This document shows positions 52,501 to 63,331 of a stretch of DNA of 64,000 nt, in pieces. This DNA comes from Ptiloglossa arizonensis (Eukaryota; Arthropoda; Insecta; Hymenoptera; Colletidae), in the NCBI RefSeq assembly GCF_051014685.1, contig NC_135056.1, positions 4,030,001 to 4,094,000 of the forward strand. The letters run 5' to 3'. The position numbers and the translations under genes were made by a program. Under the pieces are notes generated by a model. It saw only the letters and a list, made by a program, of their open reading frames with translations. It was not told the origin of the DNA and made no database searches. Position 1 is the stretch's first letter. Each line of letters starts with the position of its first letter.

Positions 52501-53882
52501 CTCGGAACTGAATTTCTCGTTGCTAACACCGTTTATTTTGGGTGAATACGGATTTTCTAAAATACAAGTCGCAACTGTAATGTCAATCCTTGCTGGCATT
52601 GATGTAGCAACCAGATTGACAATTCCTTTCGTTGCCGATTTTATCGGATGGCAAAACAGAACCTTTTTCCTCGTGGGTATCTGTGCAATGGCACTTGGTC
52701 GTATAGGTAAGAAATTAATGGATTTGTTTTTATTACAATTGATAAACCAGCTTCTTAATAGTAAAGTATGTATTAGAGTATATAAAACACAAGACATATC
52801 TAAAATTTCAATTATAAATTGTAAAATTACATTATAATGCATATTGCATAATTTAACCAATAGAAAAGTGTTATTAATAATTTTAGATTTTTAAAAATGT
52901 TGTATTCAAAACAGTTTTATTTCATTTTTAGTTTTAATATTGATAACTGTACATATTACAATATAGAGCATATTAAGAATATGTGGAAGATATTCAGGAC
53001 AAGGATAATAAAATCTATTATATTGTTTTGCACAAAATTTTCAAAATTTAAAAAATGTTAATAGTAACATTTACTTTACGTATTTAATATGTGACATAAT
53101 TCTAATATTAATGTAGAATCTGCGTCATATAATTCTCGTTATATGATACTAAAGAACAATGAAAAACCTTATTTTATTAATTTTTAGCTCTACTGTTAGA
53201 AAATATGATGCCTAAATTTTGTCGTGTGTTATGTTTATAATTTTCATTATCAATATAATGTTAATTGTGTAACGTACTACAATATAACAGTACATCATTT
53301 CGAAACCAGAAATGACAAATAATTATTGCATCTCCATATATTGAATGAAAATATTTTCCATATGTTATATCACGCAATCTTTTAACGAATGTGTGGCAAA
53401 TTTATGTCTTGTCTTTTTATTTACTTAACAGTATGTATTTTTAGATGCAAATTTCAAATTAGTCGAGCAAAGTTTATTACCGACAAAAATCGAAACAAAT
53501 AATTTATATAACTTTTCAATTAATTTTTTCAGTACTAGCGCACACGCATGACTTTACAGTTACTTTAGCAATTGCAGTATTAGTTGGTACTGGGAAAGCT
53601 TTACGAACAATATTTATGGCTCTTGTGATTCCAAGTCATGTACCTTTATCAAGACTTCCAGGTGCGACTGGTATACAACTGCTAATGAGTGGTATAGTTG
53701 CGTTGAGTTTAGGCCCTGTTGTAGGTTGGATCAGAGATATCACATCCAACTATGCAATCATGCTTCATTGTTTAAATATTTTCACGCTCTTGACTGTAAC
53801 GTCCTGGTCTCTTGAGATTTATTTTACGAAACGAAAATCAGCGCAAAAGAAAGAAACCTCAAACAAACCATTGACTGTTTAA
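40505..53882 (+). CDS. Monocarboxylate transporter-like protein (SLC16/MFS), complete, 10 exons
   Basis: Twelve-helix major-facilitator carrier of the MCT family, expected at the plasma membrane. Exons: 40505-40654, 41124-41250, 43315-43458, 44765-44892, 45043-45219, 47413-47630, 51237-51386, 51825-52020, 52379-52706, 53533-53882. All junctions are GT-AG and in phase, giving 655 aa. Helix 1 carries the family motif DGGWGWIIVI (from residue 35). Helix 5 begins with KRRIATGLSWTCTGMGP, the conserved MCT R-x-x-A-x-G region. Exons 5-8 encode a long cytosolic loop between helices 6 and 7, with Ser/Arg-rich RRES, RKPS and RQSS sites that fit basophilic kinases. Helix 7 starts at LDLLRDPIY. The substrate (lactate, pyruvate or other) cannot be deduced. 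A paralogue follows on the same strand. Confidence 0.95.
41723..42579. mobile_element. TIR element of the CAGGGTGTCC type in MCT intron 2
   Basis: The left end (TATAGAGTATCTCGCGCAAC at 41723) and the right end (complement reads TACAGGGTGTCCCTCGCAAT) are inverted over about 55 bp, including TTGGGACGA/CTGGGACGA and TGTATCTTT. The 857-bp element has no coding frame. Either a TA or a longer duplication could be the target site. A similar terminus occurs near 290. Confidence 0.6.
43158..43270. repeat. Two-copy tandem repeat, about 55-bp unit
   Basis: Two near-identical units built from GTAACAGTAATAA and AGTATACAGTAATAATGG stand about 45 bp before the acceptor of MCT exon 3. The proximity could matter for splicing, but nothing shows this. 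Confidence 0.75.
45850..46520. repeat. Near-full-length palindrome (foldback element) in MCT intron 5
   Basis: Left arm about 45850-46180 and right arm about 46235-46520 are inverted copies around a spacer of about 55 bp. Matching blocks are GTAATCCTCGGTTTCAAGGC (45871) against GCCTTGAAACCGAGGATTAC (46496), and the inner ATTTTCATTGGAAAA against TTTTTCCAATGAAAAT. Partial copies lie at 48110-48350 and 57280-57440. No transposase is visible. The transcript of the intron could form a long duplex. Confidence 0.75.
46510..46795. repeat. Dispersed repeat copy shared with 34860-35215
   Basis: Continues directly from the foldback. Aligns by eye in the same order with the block at 34.86-35.2 kb (GACACGACTT, ACGGTAC, AAGCATTATTGCC, then a TTTCTCATTCCACTTC stretch). 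Confidence 0.5.
46849..46900. mobile_element. 52-bp TA-flanked palindrome made of two mariner-like ends
   Basis: The left half CTAGGTTGCTTAATAAGTTT and the right half (complement GCAAGTTGTTCAATAAGTTT) abut with almost no interior and are flanked by TA (46847-46848 and 46901-46902). The same ends occur singly at about 5410-5435 and as a pair at 57164-57212. Confidence 0.65.
48110..48350. repeat. Partial copy of the 45.85-46.5 kb foldback family
   Basis: CATTGATAAT.CTTTTATGAAGCTACAATGAAAA matches the block at about 46290-46330 of the foldback element. The following GC-poor sequence is less clear. It lies in MCT intron 6. Confidence 0.4.
49649..49668. repeat. Poly-G tract
   Basis: A run of about 14 G, one A and three more G within MCT intron 6. 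It is out of keeping with the A+T-rich surroundings and could form a G-rich secondary structure or be an assembly-sensitive site. Confidence 0.85.
51430..51493 (+). ncRNA. Near-perfect 64-nt hairpin after MCT exon 7, function unknown
   Basis: A perfect 20-bp stem (51436-51455 with 51468-51487, core TAATAACGATTCAAT) encloses a 12-nt loop. After one mismatch (51435/51488) it extends by five more pairs. The size and loop resemble a short pre-miRNA or a MITE-derived hairpin. It lies 43 bp beyond the exon 7 donor on the transcribed strand. That it is a functional RNA is only a possibility. Confidence 0.25.
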
Positions 53883-53913
53883 ACTTATGAAGACCTTTGT
53901 ATCGAAATAACCA

Positions 53914-53927
53914 AATAAACAAATAAA
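53914..53927 (+). promoter_or_regulatory. Two AATAAA polyadenylation signals of the first MCT gene
   Basis: AATAAA at 53914-53919 and again at 53922-53927, about 30-45 bp after the stop codon. This is consistent with a very short 3' untranslated region; more AATAAA-like motifs lie further on. Confidence 0.6.
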
Positions 53928-55511
53928 CGTTTTTTACTTGTAGTAGAAGCATTTGTTAATAAGTGCATAGTATTCTTTATTTGAATTAATAAGTATACAT
54001 TGATAATGTAGAAAGAATTTTCTATTCATACGTATAGGAAACAGGCTACCTATAAGCTATCAGTTTTCTATTATTTTATTAATTCTACTTATAATTTAAA
54101 TTGATCGATAGCAATTTCATTGGATAGAGGAATATGATAATAATACAAAATCATACATCTATCGTACAAAAATAATCTTATCGTGTAAAAATGCATTATC
54201 TTTTACAAGTGTATAGTTAATTAATATTTAAATGTGGAAATTTTACATGTTCTTTTAATAGGATACATTTACCTGTTCTGGTTATTGTAACGTTATTTTT
54301 CCAATATTCTTTTTGAATATTTGTCTATGAAAATTATATTGTTTACTTCTATTATGTATTGAATCTTCTAAACATTGATATCCTAAATAAATTGCAATAT
54401 TGTTTCTGTTCCATTTACTAATTAACATTAATACGAGTTACAAATCTATTGACAAAAAGTTGTTGAAAAGTAAGTTAATAGTTGTTGAAAAATAAATTTA
54501 GTTAAGTAGATTGTTAAACGATTTAAAAATATAACACGGTCTATTATTTGTTCAAAACTAACAAATAATTTTCCTACTGTTAATCTAAAAGAAGTTATAT
54601 TTACTGTGTCCATTTAATGCGATAATGTTTGTAAAAGACTGATAAGAAAATCAGTAGATAAACGTTCAATGAATATCAGCATCAGTATTATTAGATATTT
54701 CCTATTGTTCTTTGACATGTACAAGGTCATATTATCTATTATTATACAATTAATAAAAATATTCATATAATCATTATGAAAATTATTAATAGATAACAAT
54801 GTTGTAATAATTATTGGAATTCTATTAGTGATATATATGTATATAGATGTGTGTAAGGTGATAGAGCATAACGAACGAAAAATGTTCAGATTAGATTAAT
54901 TGATAGTTTTTTGTAACGGTTTATATCTTTATCAGACCTCGTGCGTTTTCATTTTATTTGGACACTTCGAATTCTATCATCGTGAGAGCGCAAGACTGAT
55001 ATTATTTTTGTGATACTGTGATTACATATTGTGTATAGAATTTATATTAATTTATTGAAAAGACTCATAACGCTATTGCAAATAGAGTACGTGACAGTGT
55101 TTAATAAAACAGCACAAATAACGATAATGATACCGCAGTAATTTGTAAAACGAGTTTATGGTGATAATGTGACAAAGAAGTAATAAGAGAAATTAAACAA
55201 ATTTGTACAGTGATATTATTATTTGCATAGATAAAGCGCAGAGAATTAATCCGCTCTTAAGAAAGAGATTTTTAATGTACAATTAAGTGACATCAGATTA
55301 TTCATTTATAACATATACGTGAAATGTTAACTTTCAAAATATCAACCAATCGAACTTAATGTATTTTCTTCATTTTTGAATTTGAAGAAAAAAGTGTTGC
55401 AGCTTGAAAAAAATATTGATATTACACTTTGTAATTAATTTGGTATGATATAAACAACAAATCGATAAGAATTATAAATTTCTTTTATGTTGGTACAAAA
55501 ACGAAGGAAAT
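53928..55511. other. Intergenic spacer between the two MCT genes
   Basis: About 1.6 kb of A+T-rich DNA without recognised exons. It must hold the first gene's cleavage site and the promoter and 5' untranslated sequence of the second, possibly near 54950 where a GTGAGAGCGC stretch raises the G+C content locally. Confidence 0.5.
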
Positions 55512-58500
55512 ATGCCTACAGAAGAAACTGCTAAAGTACCTCCGAATGGAAAATGGGGTTGGATAATTGTTATAGCGTACGCTTTAAACGGGGTATGTTA
55601 AGTACAATAATAAATTGTCCATCGATATTGTTGAAATCATCTTAATGAACATTTATGAATTGTTATTAGTGCCACAATTAAGTAAAACTAAACTTATAAT
55701 TGAAATACTTTTCTTATTACTTACACCAACACAGCTTAATATAATTATTTCATTGTTAGAATAACTATTTTTTCAAATTGCAAAATATTTCGTGCGTATC
55801 TTTTAGAAATCGAATCTTGAATCTATAAAGTTTTGTATATAAAGTCAATATATATATATTGTATATATATATATATATATATACAATGTATGCATAACTC
55901 TGCATTTGTGTTTAATTAATTTTCTGCGAGCATATTTTTAATAAAACGACATACGTTTGTGAAATAGTATTTAAAAATTAAATGGTATTTATATAATAGA
56001 ATGTTAAATAATAAAAAGGTTGGATATTACTCAATTACATCAATCATTTGATTAATTTAATCAAAAAATTAATTGCCGTTAATTTCAATTGAAAAGTCAT
56101 ATTTCATATGAAATTAAAAACTAATTACTCGTTGTCAATCCTGTGAGACAATTAATTTTTTCTTAGTATTTTCATTTCTCGTATAGGTTCTATATTAGTT
56201 CTTTAACGGTATATTATAACGATAGTTATTATTGCAACTGTAATTGATAACTGACCAATCATAATTGCTGTATGTAATCATTTTTCACAATTAAAGAATT
56301 TATGCTCGATTGGCAGTCTGTCTTGACAGTTGAACAGTGGAGTTCCGGGTTTATTCTGATTCAAACCTGAATTTCCTTTATTTGCATTTGAATACATAGG
56401 TTTTATTTGAAGTTTTATTTTATCAGATTTGTAAATTCCTTATCTGTTTATTTCAATGGTTGTAACATTACACAGATCGAGGTAGATCCGGAGTCCGCTG
56501 GACAAGAGTTAATAATTTATGATTTCAATTGTAATTCTTAATTGTCAATTCAATCACATTTTGTCCAACACTTTTTATGACGTACCTTTTTCACCAACAA
56601 AAATAAGCTTTAATTACTTATCGAAGAATTTATACTTCTAATTTAAAAATGGAAATATTATTCTTAGATATCAACCATACCTCTTATGCAAGGATTTGGA
56701 TTAATATTTAAAGACATTTTTCCTCTTTATGGGTTCACTGGCACCGAGGGAGCGATTATCATTAATTCCAATTTAGCTTTTGGGATGATACTTGGATTAA
56801 TTAATGGACCGTTGTTACGAAATTTTGGATATAGAAAACTGGCTGTATTTGGTAGCATACTTTATTGTATTGGAGTTACAATGACAGCATTTACCAAGTC
56901 CTTTCCTCTTTTTATTATTTTCTATGGTATTTTTGCTTGTAAGTACTATTATATGTATGCTATATAATTCAAAGATTATATTTACAATTAATAGAATTGA
57001 GGTTTCGTGTGTATACCGTGAATATATGACATCAAGTGAATTGTACTCAATCATTGGTGAATGTATAATATACAGACAACAAATTAACTGGTGTATATAT
57101 AAATTATTCATTGTCTTCAAAACCTTACTTCTGTTTACTAACAATTGCATAGAATCTCTAATAGATTGTTCAATAAGTTTTATCAAACAATAAAACTTAT
57201 TGAACTATCTAGTATATCTGGCAAGATCACATTTGGACTCATTTTCAATGAAAAAATCATATCAAATATAATGAAAACATCCAATAAAAAATCTTCAACC
57301 GCATCAGTTGACAGGTCCCCGTATTAGAGAAACATAAGTAGTCGTGACTGCGTTTCTTGAATCCGAGGAATAAATCCTGCTTAAGCCGAGGATACCTGTA
57401 TTTTGTTCAAATTGATCTGTTCCGCTCTATATGAATTAATACCATTTAATAGCGTTAGTGGACAAGCAACTTTTTAGTAGATCAGTCCTGAAATTTATGT
57501 TTTCACTTTCGATTTAATATCATATCGAAAAAAAAAACAAATAATTATATTCCTTTAGCAAAAGATAAATACTTAAAATTAATTAATGGTATTAAGCGAG
57601 TGAAAACCAAACCTGTAGTGTATACATTCATCATTCTTATTTGGTGATTGTATGCAACCATTGATGTATGTTCATAATCTAAAAATTATTCACATTTCCA
57701 CCAGTTAATTTGGCGACAATTTATAATTAAAAGATGTAATAGTTTGTATATAATCATAAAATAATATAATCATAATTTCTGTATTTTTACGGTATATATA
57801 GGATGTTTGCAAAATCGTCGTACAACTAGAAAAAGGGTGATTTTTTGCATAAAATTGAGTCGAAAATATAGAATAAGGTTTTTTGATACGGAGCTCTATT
57901 TTCGAAAGTCGAGTTAAAAATTTTATTAGGTAGCGAACACTTTTTCACATTTGCTTCATTTGCTTGGTTATTCTAATATAGTCTGTATTTTTAAATATAA
58001 TAAGTTTTGCACTTTTATATATATTAACCGTACTTGTTATGTTAAATAAAATTACAAATATTTGCTATACAAGAAAATGTGTTATTAACAGGATTAGAAA
58101 AAGTAAACAAAATTGGGGCAACAAATTAGAATAAACAAACAATAAATGTCTATGTACGGTATTATTATTTTTAAAATTTAAAAAGTTATTTCATGCTTGT
58201 TCAATAACAGTTTTCAAAATCTGAACTTTCTTAAAATATTTTTCTTTTTTATATACAGTTCTTGTAAGTTTACTCCAAACATTTCCAATGTCTATTTCGA
58301 GGATAAAGTTGTTTGCTGTAACATTGCCACATACTTTTATTTGAAACAGTACTATGCACTTTGCGGTATGCATTGATACAGTATTTTTTTTTGCAAATTA
58401 AAATATTTTCTCATGTGGCATGTTCACGAATAAATGAACAGTTAACACTACACCCAGTTTCACCACTTAATTTATCATTTATAAAATTTGTCTGTTTCAT

Positions 58501-61500
58501 TGCGATAGCAGATTTTTGTTTATATCGTAATAAAAACACTATTCATTTATCAACAATTTAACAACTTCATTCCAACCATCGAGTCAGTTTAAACTAAGTT
58601 TTTTCTTATCAGTGAAATAACACTTTTATGTTTCTTCTATCTACTAATATGTGCAATCTGAGAACGAAATTTCTAATTTTTGGTGCGTTAATTTTATCTA
58701 CATGTTCTAATTTTCTTAATAAATACACTTCTTTACAGGATAAATAGTTAAAAGTTTAATTAACATGTCAAGTTAACATATTTATCAATATATTAAGTTA
58801 ATATATTTATATAAAAATTAAACTTATTGAATATATACATTTACTTAGAAGTGCTTCCATCCATTTTAGCCATTTTATTTTCATTTAGAGTTTACAATTT
58901 CTCTTGTTCCTTATATTTATTTATTAATCAATAATCATATTAAAGTTATTGTATTTTAAAATAAAGATTGTATAAGAATTTCAAGGTAGGTATCTACGCA
59001 ATAATTTTGTTGTGGATTGATTTTTTAATTTTAAACTTCTTTTTGTACTGTATTTACATTTTCTTTAAACAGAATCGAATTTCATTATGTTATGTATTAA
59101 TTACACATGAAATGTTAGTGTCTTCTATAAAATGATATTTTTCTATACAGCAGTGGGCATGTGTATGACATTTTCTGCCTTTTCGTACGCATTGAATTCT
59201 TATTTCACAACGAAAAGAGGGCGAGCAATGTCCTTAGCATTAACAATGATTGGACTGGGTCCTATAATTGTACCACAAATCACAACATTCTTAATCTCAT
59301 ATTACGGATTTCAGGTATTTTTTTATCTATTTACTGTACTTTAATGGCAATATTTATCTAACGAAATGATAGCTACCAGTTTTAGTTATGTGACTCGAAA
59401 AACCATTGTTTTTCGTCTATCTGGTTTTTCCGGCAAGATTTCGAAGTCAATATCTAATGTCATTTTGCATTAAAATTCAAAACTATGCGAACCTTCATCT
59501 AAATATAAACTGATGAAAACACAATTCCATCAAATTTTCTGAGAGTTTCTGAAAATACACTAAATATTTTCTATCGAAGAAAGATTCATAAATTAAATTA
59601 TTTTCCTCGAATATAATTTTCTTAGAGACAATAGAACGTGATGACATATGAAATTACTTAATACTTGTTTTCTTTTAAATTTGATAAGCAATAAGACAAG
59701 ATTTTAATAAAAATTTTCTTCGGTCGCCTGAATCTACGTACGATATCGTCAACTAATATAAGGTCGTTGAAATTTATCTAACAATGTTTGTCAATTCTTA
59801 TATTATTTATTAATATCATTTCTAATTGGAACATTACCAGTTTTATTTGTTACCGATAAAGGTACCTGGTTAGTAAAGTATATGAGATGAGTCTATTTAA
59901 TAAAATAAATGTTTATTCCAGTTAAGAAAAAAGTGCAAATGACTTTGAAATCTAGAGATTGTGACTATAAAAAAATCGTATGTCCTCCATTTTATTTGCT
60001 CTTTAAACGCAAACAACTTCTTTTTACACTCGTTTCTATTATCAGAAAAACAGATATTTATGACCGCCCAGATAAAGGGGATAGTTTGTATTTTTCAAGA
60101 TAAACCATTTACGTTAACCACTTCAAATTATAAGTTGATCTATTTTAATCATATATTTCGTATAAAATTACTCACACTGAATATTACCCACCAGTCTTGA
60201 TAATGCATAGCTCTCAAAATATATAATACGTAATATGAATAGATACATTTATAATCTATTTAAGAATATTCTATCTTTATTATTAGATAGTACCAATTAA
60301 ATTATCTAACTTTATCCAGAATAAAAAATATTGTTTTAATATGTTCTTTGTCCTTGTTTGAACTTATCATACCTCGATTACTATCAAATCTATAAAAAAT
60401 TTCTATAGAACAAGAAACTTACAAAATTAAATTTTATGAAATGTTTGTTACATACATTTTTTCTGTAAATATAACGATAGGAAAGGTATCGTACTTACCT
60501 ATTTTTTAAGTGCCACCACAATTTTTGTCATATATGTTTTTACTGTAAAAATAACAGTAAGTGATATATTATGTATAGACCCTCACCTCAATGAAAATTT
60601 TGCAGTGTTTAACGTCTTTGAAGTATTTTAAATTGGGATACTTTACAAATTTAATAGAGATCCTTCCACTTGTCTTCCTGTTATGCGATAACAAAGAGAC
60701 GCAACTAAGTTTTTTTATACAAAAAAGATCTTTTATTAATAGTTTTTTTTTTATTGTAACGTCGTTGAATTCTTATTTCTAGTTCAGGCCATGTGTTTTC
60801 GATTACGCTTACATTCGCATTGTAATTACTTAAAACTTTAGTTTAACAAATGAGCAATAGTAAACAAAATTTGATTACACATATTTGAATTCCACAAATT
60901 ACTAAAGATTATACATAAGCAACTTTGTTCCCGTTATATTTAACAATATAAATAAAAGATGATTACATTGATTGAGAAATCTACTTCTTACATTATAAGA
61001 GTGAAAGTAAAAACGCAAGTGTTGAGGATTATTTTGAGAATGGATCACTAGAAGTATGTATGTCTATAAGGTACATTGTACAATTGTCAAGTTAGTTAAA
61101 TATATTATAAGATAACTGTTTTTAATGGTGATAACATAACAGTATAATAAGAAACATATATGACAATTTATAAGAAATTGCTGCCGCGTTGTATTTTACT
61201 TTCTGTAAAAAGAAATGCTCAAAATTATAAGAAAGATATCTAAATTAAAAAGACTTGTATAGCTTTTTATATTTTGTAATATTTTTTATTAGGGTACAAT
61301 TCTATTGTACGGAGCATTTAGTTTGCACTCATTGGTAGGAAGTATATTACTTCAGCCGCTTAAATGGCATACAAAAAATTTGAAAGTTCAATCGCAAACT
61401 GTAAATGAGGAAATATTTATGAACAAAAAAGAAAACAAAACTACAGGTAAGAATTATGATGAATATGTGGGATATGGTGGTACAATTAAGTTAACTTTAT

Positions 61501-63331
61501 TATAAATTTTATTGTAATTATTACAATCAAAAATATTCTACACAAATAAGTTTATTTTCGTTATTATATAATAGTTCGTTATGTTATAAGATAACATATT
61601 ATATAATTATATAATAATTAGAATAAAACCATAACGAACTATTATATAATTCTATTATATGATTCATTGATCAATTGAAATTTCACAACCGTAAAAAGGA
61701 TCTTATTATATGCAATTAATCGACTTAGCGCCTTTATATATAAATGACGTTTACACGAATATTTTATACAATAATCGTAAATTAAGTACGTATTTATAAA
61801 TGTTTTTTCCTTTTCTGCATAAAGTACAACAATTTGTTATAATAACCTAAAGGAAAGGAGAGACAAATAAGATGTAAATATATAGAGTAAAAACCTAAAA
61901 TAAGTTAAAATATATGAAATGTAGAAAGTTATATGATTTTATTTTACTTGTCGATAAAAAGTAAGCAAAATTCAAAATTGGTTCGACATTGTGAATATTT
62001 TCGTTTCAATTAAACATTTGTTACAGAAACGAAATCCAGATTAGATGAAAAAAATGCTAGTTTTCAAGAGGAAGAATGTTTGATAAACTCAGTATTGGAT
62101 TTAAACAACACACAAAGAAAAAGAAAGAGTACTATTTCAAAAATCGATCATGACGCTGAACTTGGAAGCATATATGGATTTGACATACTTTTTGCACGAC
62201 AACTCTCAGAGACTTTAAATGGTAACAAAAAGTGAATATTAAATATTCTATTAAATAGTGAAATATTATCAGGACTCAAATTTTTATCATTTCCTTCTTT
62301 GCGTTATATCTTTTAACCTTAAATTCTAATTGCTTGAAGAAATTATATCCAGTGGATAATTTACAAGATGTAATTTTGAATTACAGGTTATTCATTCCTT
62401 TATTACAAAATATTATTTTCATTTTTGTATGATTCATGTCGTATTAATATGTTGATTTTTTTTATTACTCTTATTTATCTCAATGTAGAAACGTCTTTTA
62501 CACTTGTGAAGAGTAAGTTTCATTTCGAGATAAATATTACTTACCTTATAATAACACATCATTTATTATAATACATAAAAATTTAGTATCTTCGGGGGAG
62601 AAGGACGTTGATATGTACAAAACGGATGAAAATGGACAATTATTAAAACAGTGCGGAAAAAGTCACCAACTTAGTAATCGGTGTAAGTATAAAAAAATGT
62701 TTTTAGAAAAGGTTTACCAACATCTGTATTAATGTAACGAGAAAATAAAAGGTAGGTGTTGACTTTTGTTTTAGTTAAAAGTGTTGATACAATCAATCTT
62801 GGCAGCAGTGTTAAAATTTTTGAAGAGAAACCTAATTCTGTGATAAAACACAATAACTTTAATACTTCCGATATAAATGAGTGTGATTTTCCTAATGGAG
62901 TTGATAATTTATTGTTAGAAAATAATGAAGAAAAAATGGTGATAGATGCAGGAACTGACTCCAGCGAAAAGTATGTACAATACAACTTGAAAGTTTCTTT
63001 TTCCTTTTGCTCTTGTACATATGTAAGTTATACAACATAACTTTGATGAAGGAGGTATGTATTATTTGGTTTTATTTCTAGAACTCTATTTTACTCGATA
63101 AAACCAAACAATATCTGCATAACTTCTTTATCGAAAAGTATGTACGTACAATCTGATTTAAAATCCCTGAAAATACAGATCAGTCAATACACAAGTCAAT
63201 TTTGTCAAAACTACGATACGCAAAATATAATTTTAATAAATTCAACCTTATTATTTGCATTATATGTGGCAAGTACAGTTTCAACTGCAAATAGGATATT
63301 TAAAACAATATACTCGAATTTTTTCGTTATA
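55512..63331 (+). CDS. Second MCT-like transporter, tandem paralogue, 5' nine exons (3' part missing)
   Basis: SLC16-type carrier, same strand as and 1.6 kb after the first MCT. Exons: 55512-55592, 56668-56938, 59151-59314, 61293-61446, 62027-62221, 62489-62512, 62587-62682, 62775-62970, and 63082 onward; junctions are GT-AG and in phase. The protein has helix 1 NGKWGWIIVIAYALNG, helix 2-4 sequence like the first gene (MQGFGLIFKDIF, GLINGPLLRNFGYRKLA), helix 5 KRGRAMSLALTMIGLGP, helix 6 GTILLYGAFS, then a long hydrophilic loop. The usual first Asp of helix 1 (DGGWGW) is Asn here and the second Gly is Lys. Exon 6 is a 24-nt microexon that can be skipped in frame. Exon 9 stays open into the mariner element, so helices 7-12 lie beyond the window or are lost. 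Confidence 0.9.
55851..55890. repeat. (TA)n palindromic microsatellite
   Basis: Two TA runs around TTGTATATA form a symmetric stretch from CAATATATA to TATACAATG in intron 1 of the second MCT gene. Confidence 0.8.
57164..57212. mobile_element. Short TA-flanked palindrome, second copy of the 52-bp type
   Basis: GATTGTTCAATAAGTTTTA faces its inverted copy ending TATTGAACTATCTAG; both sides have TA. It has the same terminal sequence as 46849-46900. It sits in intron 2 of the second MCT gene, again beside a fragment (57280-57440) of the foldback family. Confidence 0.6.
57280..57440. repeat. Partial copy of the 45.85-46.5 kb foldback family
   Basis: CAATAAAAAATC, then GCATCAGTTGAC, and later TTGAATCCGAGGAATAAATC with GCCGAGGATAC, match the order of blocks at about 46365-46510. 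Confidence 0.5.
61563..61650. repeat. Perfect 21-bp inverted repeat (small MITE) in intron 4
   Basis: ATTATATAATAGTTCGTTAT... (61563-61583) is exactly inverted at 61630-61650 across about 46 bp of A+T-rich spacer. The shape is that of a tiny MITE; TA dinucleotides abound, so the target site is unclear. Confidence 0.75.

Noticed and set aside
52462..52860. Minus-strand frame of 132 codons
   Set aside because: Antisense shadow of MCT exon 9, whose + strand translation is clearly the transporter.
57785..57990. Segment resembling a repeat terminus (TATATAGGATGTTTGCAAAATC)
   Set aside because: No second end or second copy was found in the window, so its boundaries cannot be supported.
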